Assembly (NCBI RefSeq): GCF_003363715.1
Contig: NZ_QREV01000021.1
Coordinates: 1-64,000 of the forward strand
Reading direction: 5' to 3'
DNA length: 64,000 bases
Origin: Parabacteroides acidifaciens
GTDB lineage: Bacteria; Bacteroidota; Bacteroidia; Bacteroidales; Tannerellaceae
Numbering within the stretch: position 1 is the first letter of the stretch; each line of letters starts with the position of its first letter. The position numbers were made by a program, and so were the translations under genes. Under the pieces are notes generated by a model. It was given only the letters and a program-made list of their open reading frames with translations. It had not been told where the DNA came from and searched no databases. Positions 47,590 to 55,295 of the stretch are shown piece by piece.

Positions 47590-49176
47590 ATGGCTACTAA
47601 CAAGAATTTGAATCGCTATCCTTCAGGGAAAAAAGGAAGATTTTTCAAAGGAAAGACCTTTATTCTCTTGATCGGATTACTTCTCGGTGCAGGCATTATG
47701 GTTGCCGTATATAAGACATCCGTTTACTTTTCATCCGACGAATCGTGTATGATGTGCCACGTACATCCACACGTTGAAGACAGTTGGAAACTTTCCAAAC
47801 ATGTAAACAACGGAAGTGGGGTTAAAACTCATTGCGTAGCTTGCCACCTCCCGCCTCAAAGTGATACATGGAACCATTATACGGCAAAAGCCAAATTAGG
47901 ATTAAAGGATGTATGGTCCTATATGACAAAAGACAGCGCTGATTTCGATTGGGACACAAAATCGGAATTGGAACACGCGGTTAAATATATCCCGAACGAA
48001 TCTTGTAAAGAATGTCACCAGAATTTGTTTCCGGAAGGAATCAATCAGGATGGCATTACCGCACACCTCTATTATGATGAAAACGAAAAGAAACTGGATT
48101 TACAATGCATCAGTTGCCACCTTGACGCAGGACATTATAATCCGGATTACAAACACGGCAAATTGACAGGCATTCCCGGCGCAAATACGACAGCATCCAT
48201 AGACACCAGCATGTATTTTAAAACAGCTACACCTGTCACGTCTTTTGCCGATTATACGGAACAAATCCCCGGAACGCCCGTTTCATTCAAGATGGTTGCC
48301 ATACCGGGTGGTACATTCAAAATGGGTAGCACCGAAAAGGAAGCATTCCACAAGGAAGATGAAGCACCCGTACGGAACGTAACAGTCAGTCCGTTCTTCA
48401 TTGCCGAAGTCGAGGTTACCTGGGATCAGTACTGGGCATTCTATGGACAGACCATGAGTGAAGGACGTACGCCTCCGGAAACGGTGTATGCCAATAACAG
48501 CAACCCGGATGTAGATGCGATTTCCGGTCCGACTCCACCGTTCGGGTTCCCCGACCAGGGATGGGGTGGCGGCGATCGTCCGGCAATCACAATGACCCAC
48601 TATGCTGCAGAAACGTTCTGCCAGTGGTTATCTAAGAAAACAGGAAAGAAATACCGTCTGCCGACTGAAGCAGAATGGGAATATGCTGCTCGTGGAGATA
48701 CGGAAACCCCTTACTTCTTCACCGGCAACCCGAAAGATTTTTCAGACCAGGGATTCTGGCGTAAGTTCTTCGATGCAAAAACAGACAGCATCAGTTCATT
48801 CGTAATTTATGTAAAGAACAGCAAGAACAGGACACAGGAGCCAAATGAAGTGAAAGCAAATCCGTTCGGCTTGAAAAATATGTTGGGTAACGTAATGGAA
48901 TATTGTGCTGACAAATATGATCCGCAAGCTTATAGCAAAGGCGGTGAAAACGTAACAAACCCATTGGTCACAGAGGGTGAAGAATGGGTTGTACGTGGAG
49001 GTAACTACACTTCCGATGCAGCAGATGTTCGTTCTGCAGCCCGTGATTATACAAAGCATGATGCTTGGTTAAAAACAGACCCGCAACAACCGAAGAGTAT
49101 TTGGTGGTATTCGGATATCCGTGGTATCGGTTTCCGTGTGGTTTGCGAACCGGACCCTGCGATTGGAGCAAAATAA
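47590..49176 (+). CDS. NapC/NrfH-like tetraheme cytochrome c fused to a SUMF1 domain
   Basis: 528 aa. Residues 1-21 are basic and cytoplasmic, one membrane anchor spans about 22-42, and the rest is periplasmic. Four CXXCH heme sites (C53-H57, C82-H86, C139-H143, C173-H177) occupy residues 50-190 and resemble the NapC/NirT/NrfH quinol oxidases. From about residue 230 to 525 comes a complete SUMF1/formylglycine-generating-enzyme fold (MVAIPGGTFKMGSTEKEA, VTWDQYWAFYG, YRLPTEAEWEYAARGD, NVMEYCADKY, GIGFRVVCEPD). NapC-type proteins pass electrons between the quinone pool and a periplasmic enzyme; SUMF1 folds can be enzymatic or simply structural, and the formylglycine Cys pair is not evident. It heads a unit with two Tat-exported lipoprotein genes, so it may re-oxidise their cofactor. 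Confidence 0.88.
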   Translation: MATNKNLNRYPSGKKGRFFKGKTFILLIGLLLGAGIMVAVYKTSVYFSSDESCMMCHVHPHVEDSWKLSKHVNNGSGVKTHCVACHLPPQSDTWNHYTAKAKLGLKDVWSYMTKDSADFDWDTKSELEHAVKYIPNESCKECHQNLFPEGINQDGITAHLYYDENEKKLDLQCISCHLDAGHYNPDYKHGKLTGIPGANTTASIDTSMYFKTATPVTSFADYTEQIPGTPVSFKMVAIPGGTFKMGSTEKEAFHKEDEAPVRNVTVSPFFIAEVEVTWDQYWAFYGQTMSEGRTPPETVYANNSNPDVDAISGPTPPFGFPDQGWGGGDRPAITMTHYAAETFCQWLSKKTGKKYRLPTEAEWEYAARGDTETPYFFTGNPKDFSDQGFWRKFFDAKTDSISSFVIYVKNSKNRTQEPNEVKANPFGLKNMLGNVMEYCADKYDPQAYSKGGENVTNPLVTEGEEWVVRGGNYTSDAADVRSAARDYTKHDAWLKTDPQQPKSIWWYSDIRGIGFRVVCEPDPAIGAK

Positions 49177-49211
49177 CAGATGATTAATTGATACCTATAA
49201 TTTACTATATC

Positions 49212-50606
49212 ATGAAGCGAGAAAACAGTATTAGCAGAAGATCTTTTTTGAAAAGTACAGCTATGGCCGGTGCACTGGGTGCTATCGGTACAGGTAGTGC
49301 GAGTGTATTAACCTCATGTGCCGGTGGCGGTAGCGAAAGTGCAGCAGCCAACAAACCGCTGAAAGAACCCGGAACATATTATATCCCCGAATTGCCTGAC
49401 TTGGCAACAGACGGTAAAGAACTGAAAGCCGGTGTTATCGGTTGCGGCGGACGTGGTTCCGGCGCTGCTGAAAACTTCCTGGAAGCAGCAAACGGCGTAA
49501 CAATCGTTGCTTTGGCTGATACTTTTAAAGAACGTGTAGACGGGTTGGCTGATAAATTGAAAGCAAAAGGATGTGATATTCCTGCCGACAAACGCTTCGT
49601 TGGCTTAGATGCTTACAAACAATTGATCGATAGCGGTGTAGACGTAGTTATCGTAGCAACTCCTCCGGTTTTCCGTCCGGTTCATTTCCAATACGCAGTT
49701 GAAAAAGGCAAACATTGCTTCCTGGAAAAACCGATTTGTGTAGACCCCGTAGGTTACCGTACAATTATGGCTACGGCTAAACAAGCCCAGGCCAAGAACC
49801 TGTGTGTCGTAACAGGTACACAACGTCATCACCAACGCAGCTATGTTGAATCTTATAAGAAAATCATGGAAGGCGCTATCGGTGAAATTACCGGCGGTGT
49901 TGTTTACTGGAATCAGAATATGCTTTGGTTCCGCGAACGTCAGAAAGACTGGAACGATTGCGAATATATGATCAAAGACTGGGTTAACTGGAAATGGTTA
50001 TCCGGTGACCATATCGTAGAACAGCATGTACATAACATTGATGTATTTACATGGTTCAGCGGTTTGAAACCGGTTAAGGCTGTAGGTTTCGGTTCTCGTC
50101 AACGCCGTATCACGGGTGACCAGTATGACAACTTCAGCATTGACTTCACGATGGAGAATGGTATCCATATGCACAGTATGTGTCGCCAGATCGACGGTTG
50201 CGTAAACAACGTCAGCGAATTTATCCAGGGAACAAAAGGTACTTGGTCAACAGCTAACGGTGAAACAGTAATCAAAGACAATGCCGGCAATGTTGTTTGG
50301 AAATATGATTCCGAAGCTGAAAAAGCAAACACAAAACAGCAGAATCCATATGTATTGGAACACGTAAACTGGATCAACTGTATTCGTGGCGGCAAGAAAA
50401 TCGAACAAGCTTCCGAAACAGCAGTGGCCAACATGGCTGCCATCATGGGACGTGAATCAGCATACAGTGGGATGGAAACAACATGGGAAGCGATGACTGC
50501 ATCTCCTCTGGACTATACTCCAAAAGACCTGAATCTGGGTAAGATGGACATGAGTGGATTTACAGTTCCGGTACCGGGTAAACCTCGTGACGAAAAGAAA
50601 AAATAA
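49212..50606 (+). CDS. Tat-exported lipoprotein Gfo/Idh/MocA oxidoreductase
   Basis: 464 aa from ATG 49212 (the frame can be read back to a TTG at 49188, less likely). The N-terminus has a twin-arginine signal (SRRSFLKS) and then a lipobox (LTSC, about residues 35-38), so the folded protein with its cofactor is exported and lipid-anchored. The Rossmann motif GVIGCGGRGSGAAENF near 72, the FLEKPICVDPVG signature near 168 and a long C-terminal domain with WLSGDHIVEQHVHNIDV near 258 place it with the periplasmic glucose-fructose-oxidoreductase-like group, which keep a tightly bound NAD(P). It starts 35 nt after the cytochrome gene and 3 nt before the TIM-barrel gene. Confidence 0.9.
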   Translation: MKRENSISRRSFLKSTAMAGALGAIGTGSASVLTSCAGGGSESAAANKPLKEPGTYYIPELPDLATDGKELKAGVIGCGGRGSGAAENFLEAANGVTIVALADTFKERVDGLADKLKAKGCDIPADKRFVGLDAYKQLIDSGVDVVIVATPPVFRPVHFQYAVEKGKHCFLEKPICVDPVGYRTIMATAKQAQAKNLCVVTGTQRHHQRSYVESYKKIMEGAIGEITGGVVYWNQNMLWFRERQKDWNDCEYMIKDWVNWKWLSGDHIVEQHVHNIDVFTWFSGLKPVKAVGFGSRQRRITGDQYDNFSIDFTMENGIHMHSMCRQIDGCVNNVSEFIQGTKGTWSTANGETVIKDNAGNVVWKYDSEAEKANTKQQNPYVLEHVNWINCIRGGKKIEQASETAVANMAAIMGRESAYSGMETTWEAMTASPLDYTPKDLNLGKMDMSGFTVPVPGKPRDEKKK

Positions 50607-50609
50607 CAT

Positions 50610-51551
50610 ATGGCACTGAACAGAAGAAACTTTTTAAGAACGACTCTGGCAGGTGCGGCTGTTGCAGCCGGTAGTTCAGCTCTTGCTGCCTGTGGTGGCA
50701 AAGGGGCTTCTGCTGAAGGTTGTCCGACCGACAAGAAAGCTTGTTGCAATAGCAAAGCCGAGTTGAAAATATCCTTCCAGGAAGGTATTGCGCCGGGTGA
50801 AAACCTAAATCAGAAACTGGACCTGATGGAAAAGTTGGGTGTTGTAGGTTTCGAACCGGGCGGACGTGGACTGAAAGACCGGGTGAAGGAAATCAAGGAT
50901 GCTTTGAACGGACGCAATATCAAAGTGAGTGCGATCTGTGCAGGTTTCGATGGTTTCATCCTATCAAGCGATCCGGAAAAAAGCAAAAAATGCATGGACA
51001 CCATGAAGGAAATCATTGCTCCCGCAGGAGAGCTTGGTTCCGTCGGTGTAATTATCGTTCCGGCATTCAATTCGCAGTCTCCGGTAATGCCTCATACGCA
51101 GGAAACACGCGATTTCTTATGCGAACAGTTCAATGAAATGGGCAACTTCGCTAAGGAGCACGGTACGACAGTAATCTTTGAACCGCTTAACAGAAAAGAA
51201 GCATTCTACCTTCGTCAGGTAGCAGATGCCGCTTCTATCTGCCGCGACATCAACAATCCGGGCGTACGCTGCATGGGTGACTTCTGGCATATGACATGGG
51301 AAGAGACAAGCGACATGGGCGCATTCCTTTCTGCAGGCGATTACCTGCAACATGTACACATTGCCAGCCGTAAACGCCGCAGCATGCCAGGTGAAGACGG
51401 AGATGCAGATAATTATGTAAACGGCTTCAGAGGTTTGAAAATGTTAGGTTATGATAAATATGTAAGTTTCGAATGCGGATGTCAGGGTGACCGGAATGTT
51501 TTGGTTCCTGCCGCAGTTGAATTATTACGTAAACAGTGGGAAGAAGCATAA
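50610..51551 (+). CDS. Tat-exported lipoprotein TIM-barrel protein (sugar isomerase/epimerase, AP-endonuclease-2 family)
   Basis: 313 aa. Twin-arginine signal NRRNFLRTT followed by lipobox LAAC (about residues 24-27). Mature part is a xylose-isomerase-like TIM barrel with metal-site motifs VIFEPLNRKE near 190, DFWHM near 224, QHVHIASRKR near 246 and FECGC near 288. Members act as sugar isomerases, epimerases, or as lyases/hydratases on oxidised sugars. Its coupling to a Tat-exported Gfo/Idh/MocA enzyme suggests that it processes the keto-sugar made by that enzyme outside the inner membrane. Confidence 0.88.
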   Translation: MALNRRNFLRTTLAGAAVAAGSSALAACGGKGASAEGCPTDKKACCNSKAELKISFQEGIAPGENLNQKLDLMEKLGVVGFEPGGRGLKDRVKEIKDALNGRNIKVSAICAGFDGFILSSDPEKSKKCMDTMKEIIAPAGELGSVGVIIVPAFNSQSPVMPHTQETRDFLCEQFNEMGNFAKEHGTTVIFEPLNRKEAFYLRQVADAASICRDINNPGVRCMGDFWHMTWEETSDMGAFLSAGDYLQHVHIASRKRRSMPGEDGDADNYVNGFRGLKMLGYDKYVSFECGCQGDRNVLVPAAVELLRKQWEEA

Positions 51552-51552
51552 T

Positions 51553-52263
51553 ATGCCATTAGTATATCCTAATATGCAAATGAGTGAGGTGGTGGAAGAG
51601 CACCCCTCACTCATTCCTGTGATCAACCGGTTTGGAATCCGTCTGGGATTAGGCGACAAATCGGTCAAAGCAATTTGTGAAGAATATCAGCTGGATACCG
51701 ACTTCCTGTTGACGGTGATCAATACGTTTCTCAATGAAGAATATTTCCCTGAAAAGAAGTTACAAACATTCCATACTTCACAGATCATCGATTACCTGAC
51801 TAAAACCAATCAATATTACCAACGTTATCAAATCCCGAATATAGAAAGGCATCTCGGTTCATTCATTTCCATGAGTACACCGGGAAATAATACGCTTAAC
51901 CTGATCGGGAAGTTTTTCTCTTCATTCAAAGAGGAACTGACTTCACGGATAGAGAAGGACGAACAGGTTTGGTTCCCCTATTGTTTATCATTAAGCGAAC
52001 AGTTGAAAAACTATCAATCATCCGGACAAGTCGAAGCTCTTCACCTGGGTTCCGAACAACGGCTGGAAGATCCGATAGAAGCACTGCTGGCCGATTTGAA
52101 AAGCATTATGATCAAGCATTTATCCGGCGATTATAATGAGAACTTATGTTACGCCGTCATATTTGCTGTCAGCAGTTTGGAAAAAGACATCAAACAACAC
52201 AACCGCATCCGTTACCGGATACTGACTCCTATGGTTTCTGCAATGGAGAAGCTGTGTATTTAA
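51553..52263 (+). CDS. ScdA/RIC-like hemerythrin-type protein
   Basis: 236 aa from ATG 51553, one base after the previous stop. Residues about 5-60 resemble the DUF542 (ScdA_N) domain (MSEVVEEHPSLIPVINRFGIRLGLGDKSVKAICEEY), and residues 75-230 are a four-helix bundle resembling hemerythrin with possible iron ligands in FHTSQIIDYL, IERHLGSF and MIKHLSGD. The usual third-helix HxxxE is replaced around RIEKDEQVWFPYC, so iron binding is uncertain. RIC proteins repair iron-sulfur clusters after oxidative or nitrosative damage. It precedes a LuxR regulator (13 nt) and the heme/porphyrin locus. Confidence 0.72.
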   Translation: MPLVYPNMQMSEVVEEHPSLIPVINRFGIRLGLGDKSVKAICEEYQLDTDFLLTVINTFLNEEYFPEKKLQTFHTSQIIDYLTKTNQYYQRYQIPNIERHLGSFISMSTPGNNTLNLIGKFFSSFKEELTSRIEKDEQVWFPYCLSLSEQLKNYQSSGQVEALHLGSEQRLEDPIEALLADLKSIMIKHLSGDYNENLCYAVIFAVSSLEKDIKQHNRIRYRILTPMVSAMEKLCI

Positions 52264-52276
52264 CAAATTCGACCGG

Positions 52277-52855
52277 ATGCACCACAACAAGCAAATAGCA
52301 ATCATACTGTCCGACACACTGCAAAGCACGGGACTGCAAAGTATGCTGATCGACTATTTTCCACCGGTAGAAATCAGCCATTATCCCACATTCGAAGCCT
52401 TGTCGACTTCGGGGAACGACACATTTGACTACTATTTCACCAATTCTACCCTGTTTGTACTGAATGCAGACTTCTTTCTGCCCCGACGCAGTAAGACAAT
52501 GGTATTAATAGACGGAACAGAAGGAGAGGGCGGCTTGTCAACCACAAACCATATCACAATCAAAGCTCCGAAGGAAATCATCATCGAGCAGTTGGAACAA
52601 CTATTTGCAGGAGACAGCAGCTGCTATCCCGGCGAAAACAATAAAGACCTGTCTATCCGTGAAACAGACGTTCTCCAGTTGATCGTCAAAGGCAGCACAA
52701 ACAAAGAAATCGCCGACAAACTGAACATCAGCCTTAACACCGTTCTCACCCATCGCAAAAACATCACTACCAAACTCGGTATCAAAACAGTTTCCGGACT
52801 CACTTTCTACGCCATCATGAACGGCATTATCTCGGGCGACGAAATCGAACTTTAA
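52277..52855 (+). CDS. LuxR/NarL-type transcriptional regulator
   Basis: 192 aa. C-terminal LuxR HTH (about 122-185: LSIRETDVLQLIVKGSTNKEIADKLNISLNTVLTHRKNITTKLG). The N-terminal 110 residues look like a degenerate receiver fold without the phosphorylatable Asp pattern, so the signal is probably not a phosphorelay. Its position before two TonB receptors and beside a RIC-like protein recalls the P. gingivalis LuxR regulator CdhR, which controls hemin uptake; that link is by recollection and context, not alignment. Confidence 0.85.
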   Translation: MHHNKQIAIILSDTLQSTGLQSMLIDYFPPVEISHYPTFEALSTSGNDTFDYYFTNSTLFVLNADFFLPRRSKTMVLIDGTEGEGGLSTTNHITIKAPKEIIIEQLEQLFAGDSSCYPGENNKDLSIRETDVLQLIVKGSTNKEIADKLNISLNTVLTHRKNITTKLGIKTVSGLTFYAIMNGIISGDEIEL

Positions 52856-52880
52856 AGTTGAAAGCTGAGAATTGAAAGTT
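52856..52880. repeat. AGTTGAAAGCTGAGAATTGAAAG-type repeat, single arm
   Basis: One arm of the same TTGAAAG family seen at 26521-26617 and 41122-41200, directly after the stop codon of the LuxR gene. No complementary arm follows. Confidence 0.6.
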
Positions 52881-52901
52881 AAAAATCACTACATATAGTG
52901 A

Positions 52902-52932
52902 TTGACAGCCTTGAATCTTTCTCGTTCCTTTG
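52902..52932 (+). promoter_or_regulatory. Promoter of the tandem TonB-receptor operon
   Basis: TTG (52902-52904) and TTCCTTTG (52925-52932, one mismatch to TAnnTTTG) are 20 bp apart. The predicted start supports translation from ATG 52967 rather than from an in-frame codon at 52898. Confidence 0.5.
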
Positions 52933-52966
52933 TAAGCGTAAAATACTAATAGTTTACAACAACACG

Positions 52967-55285
52967 ATGAACAAACGCTACCTCTATGCTCTTGTTGCGA
53001 GCTCACTGATCGGCCTGCAAACATTAAAGGCAGAGCATGTTAATATTAACGACACGATTAAAACTTACAATATCGACGAAGTGGTGATCACCTCATCGAC
53101 GAAGGAGACGAACGAGCTGCGCTTGCTTCCCGGAGCAGTTTCCATTCTTTCACCCCAGGCGATAGCTGCTCGTCAGATAGATGCACTGAAGGACATCAGT
53201 GCATTTGTCCCCAACTTGTACATGCCGGATTATGGGTCAAAAATGACTTCAGCCATCTATATCCGCGGAATCGGGGCACGAAGCAGTGGGCAATCTATCG
53301 GACTTTATGTTGACAACGTCCCCTACCTGGACAAAAGCGCTTTCGACTTCGAGCTGAATGACATCCAACGCATCGAAATCCTCCGTGGTCCGCAGGGAAC
53401 TCTTTACGGGCGTAATGCAATGGGAGGAATCGTCAACATCTATACCCTCTCGCCCTTCACCTATCAAGGAACGAAGATATCCATGTCGATGGGTAATTAC
53501 GGAACAGCTAAAGCAAAGGTTTCCCAATACAGCAAACTCAGCGAAAACGTCGGTATTTCAGTCAACGGTTATTATGACCGGAACGACGGTTTCTTCATCA
53601 ACGAATACGACAACAGTAAAGCAGACAAAGAGGAGTCGGCCGGCGGACGATTCAAGCTGGACTGGCGCATAACGGACAAGCTCATGGCCCAATACACGTT
53701 CAATTACGATTATGTCACCCAGAAAGCCTTCCCATACGGTCAATACGATCCGGCAACCGGAGCCGTACAGCCGATCCGCATCAACGACCCAAGCTCCTAC
53801 TGGCGGCGAACACTCAACAACAGCCTGTACCTGGAATGGAAGACAGACCAGTTTACCCTCTCTTCCACCACCGCCTACCAATATCTGAAAGACGACATGA
53901 AGATGGACCAGGATTACACGGAACTCTCCATTTTCACCCTCAACCAGAAACAAAAGCAATACGCTTGGAGCGAAGAACTGGCAATTAAGTCCAACACCAA
54001 AAGTAATTACCAGTGGAGCTTCGGTGCATACGGCTTCTACAACAGCCTGAACACCGACGGCCCCGTCGTCTTCAAAAAGGACGGGCTCAGCGGCATCCTG
54101 CAAAAAGCATTCGACGACATGCTGGCCAATAATCCGAAAGCGCCGAAGCTAACAGTCTTGGGCGACGAATCGAACCAGATCTATTTTCCCGGAAACTTCG
54201 ACACACCGACACACGGATTTGCAGCGTTCCACCAATCGACTTACAATAATTTGTTTATAGACGGCCTCTCCATCACCGCCGGCATCCGACTGGATTACGA
54301 AAAGGCGGAACTAACTTACCATTCGGCTGTCGACAGCATGAAGATCGGCGTACAAATGGGCCCGATGAACATGACGCTTCCCGTCAACACGGTGATGGAT
54401 GGCAACATCTCGCAAGATTTCCTCCAGGTGTTACCAAAAGTGTCACTACGCTACCAGTGCACACCGGGGACATTCACCTACGTTTCGGTTGCCAAGGGCT
54501 ACAAGACCGGAGGATACAATGTCCAAATGTTCGGCGACCTCGTCCAGGCGGAAGCGCAATATGAACTCCAGTCGAAATTCATGCCCGACGGAGCCAAAAA
54601 GCCGGGCGACGTGAAAGACGTTGCCTCCTACAAACCCGAGCACAGTTGGAACTACGAAGCCGGTATCCGCAGCGAACTGATCAAAGGCCGCCTCAGCAGC
54701 GAACTGACCCTTTTTTATATGGATATCCGCGACATCCAACTGACTTCGTTCGCCGAAAACGGCAGCGGCCGCCTGATCACCAACGGAGGGAAGGCAAACA
54801 GCTACGGTGTGGAAGTGAGCCTGCGAAGCCGGATCACTGAAGGGCTGACGGCCGACCTCAACTATGGCTTTACACATGCCTCGTTCCGCGATTACGTCTT
54901 CACCGACAAAAATGAACAAGGCCAGATAGTCGAAACAGACTGTAAGGACAATTATATACCTTACACCCCACGCCATACGGTCAGCTTAGGAGTGCAATAC
55001 ACGAAGTTGTTGCATAATAAGCCGATCGACCAGTTCACCGCCTCCGCCCAATTCACCGGAGCCGGCAAGATATTCTGGACGGAAAAGAACGATATCAGCC
55101 AGCCCTTCTACGGTCTGCTGAATGCCAAAGTCGGAGTCCGCAAAGGGATCGTAAACCTGAACCTGTGGAGCAGGAACATCACTAACACAGACTACCAAGC
55201 GTTCTATTTCGAGTCATTCAACCGTTCGTTCATCCAGAAAGGCAAACCTTTCCAGATCGGCGGCGAAATAACGGTAGCATTTTAA
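52967..55285 (+). CDS. TonB-dependent receptor (first of tandem pair)
   Basis: 772 aa from ATG 52967, signal peptide about residues 1-22 (after LKA). TonB box-like YNIDEVVITSS, plug domain with IYIRGIGARSSGQSIGLYVDNVPY and IEILRGPQGTLYGRNAMGG, then a 22-strand barrel ending in ITVAF. It lacks the carboxypeptidase-like domain of SusC and has no SusD partner, so it belongs to the siderophore/heme/cobalamin type of receptors. It is closely related to the next gene, 11 nt away. Cargo is inferred to be heme or porphyrin from the adjoining hemN/hemG. Confidence 0.93.
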   Translation: MNKRYLYALVASSLIGLQTLKAEHVNINDTIKTYNIDEVVITSSTKETNELRLLPGAVSILSPQAIAARQIDALKDISAFVPNLYMPDYGSKMTSAIYIRGIGARSSGQSIGLYVDNVPYLDKSAFDFELNDIQRIEILRGPQGTLYGRNAMGGIVNIYTLSPFTYQGTKISMSMGNYGTAKAKVSQYSKLSENVGISVNGYYDRNDGFFINEYDNSKADKEESAGGRFKLDWRITDKLMAQYTFNYDYVTQKAFPYGQYDPATGAVQPIRINDPSSYWRRTLNNSLYLEWKTDQFTLSSTTAYQYLKDDMKMDQDYTELSIFTLNQKQKQYAWSEELAIKSNTKSNYQWSFGAYGFYNSLNTDGPVVFKKDGLSGILQKAFDDMLANNPKAPKLTVLGDESNQIYFPGNFDTPTHGFAAFHQSTYNNLFIDGLSITAGIRLDYEKAELTYHSAVDSMKIGVQMGPMNMTLPVNTVMDGNISQDFLQVLPKVSLRYQCTPGTFTYVSVAKGYKTGGYNVQMFGDLVQAEAQYELQSKFMPDGAKKPGDVKDVASYKPEHSWNYEAGIRSELIKGRLSSELTLFYMDIRDIQLTSFAENGSGRLITNGGKANSYGVEVSLRSRITEGLTADLNYGFTHASFRDYVFTDKNEQGQIVETDCKDNYIPYTPRHTVSLGVQYTKLLHNKPIDQFTASAQFTGAGKIFWTEKNDISQPFYGLLNAKVGVRKGIVNLNLWSRNITNTDYQAFYFESFNRSFIQKGKPFQIGGEITVAF

Positions 55286-55295
55286 GAGATAAAAC

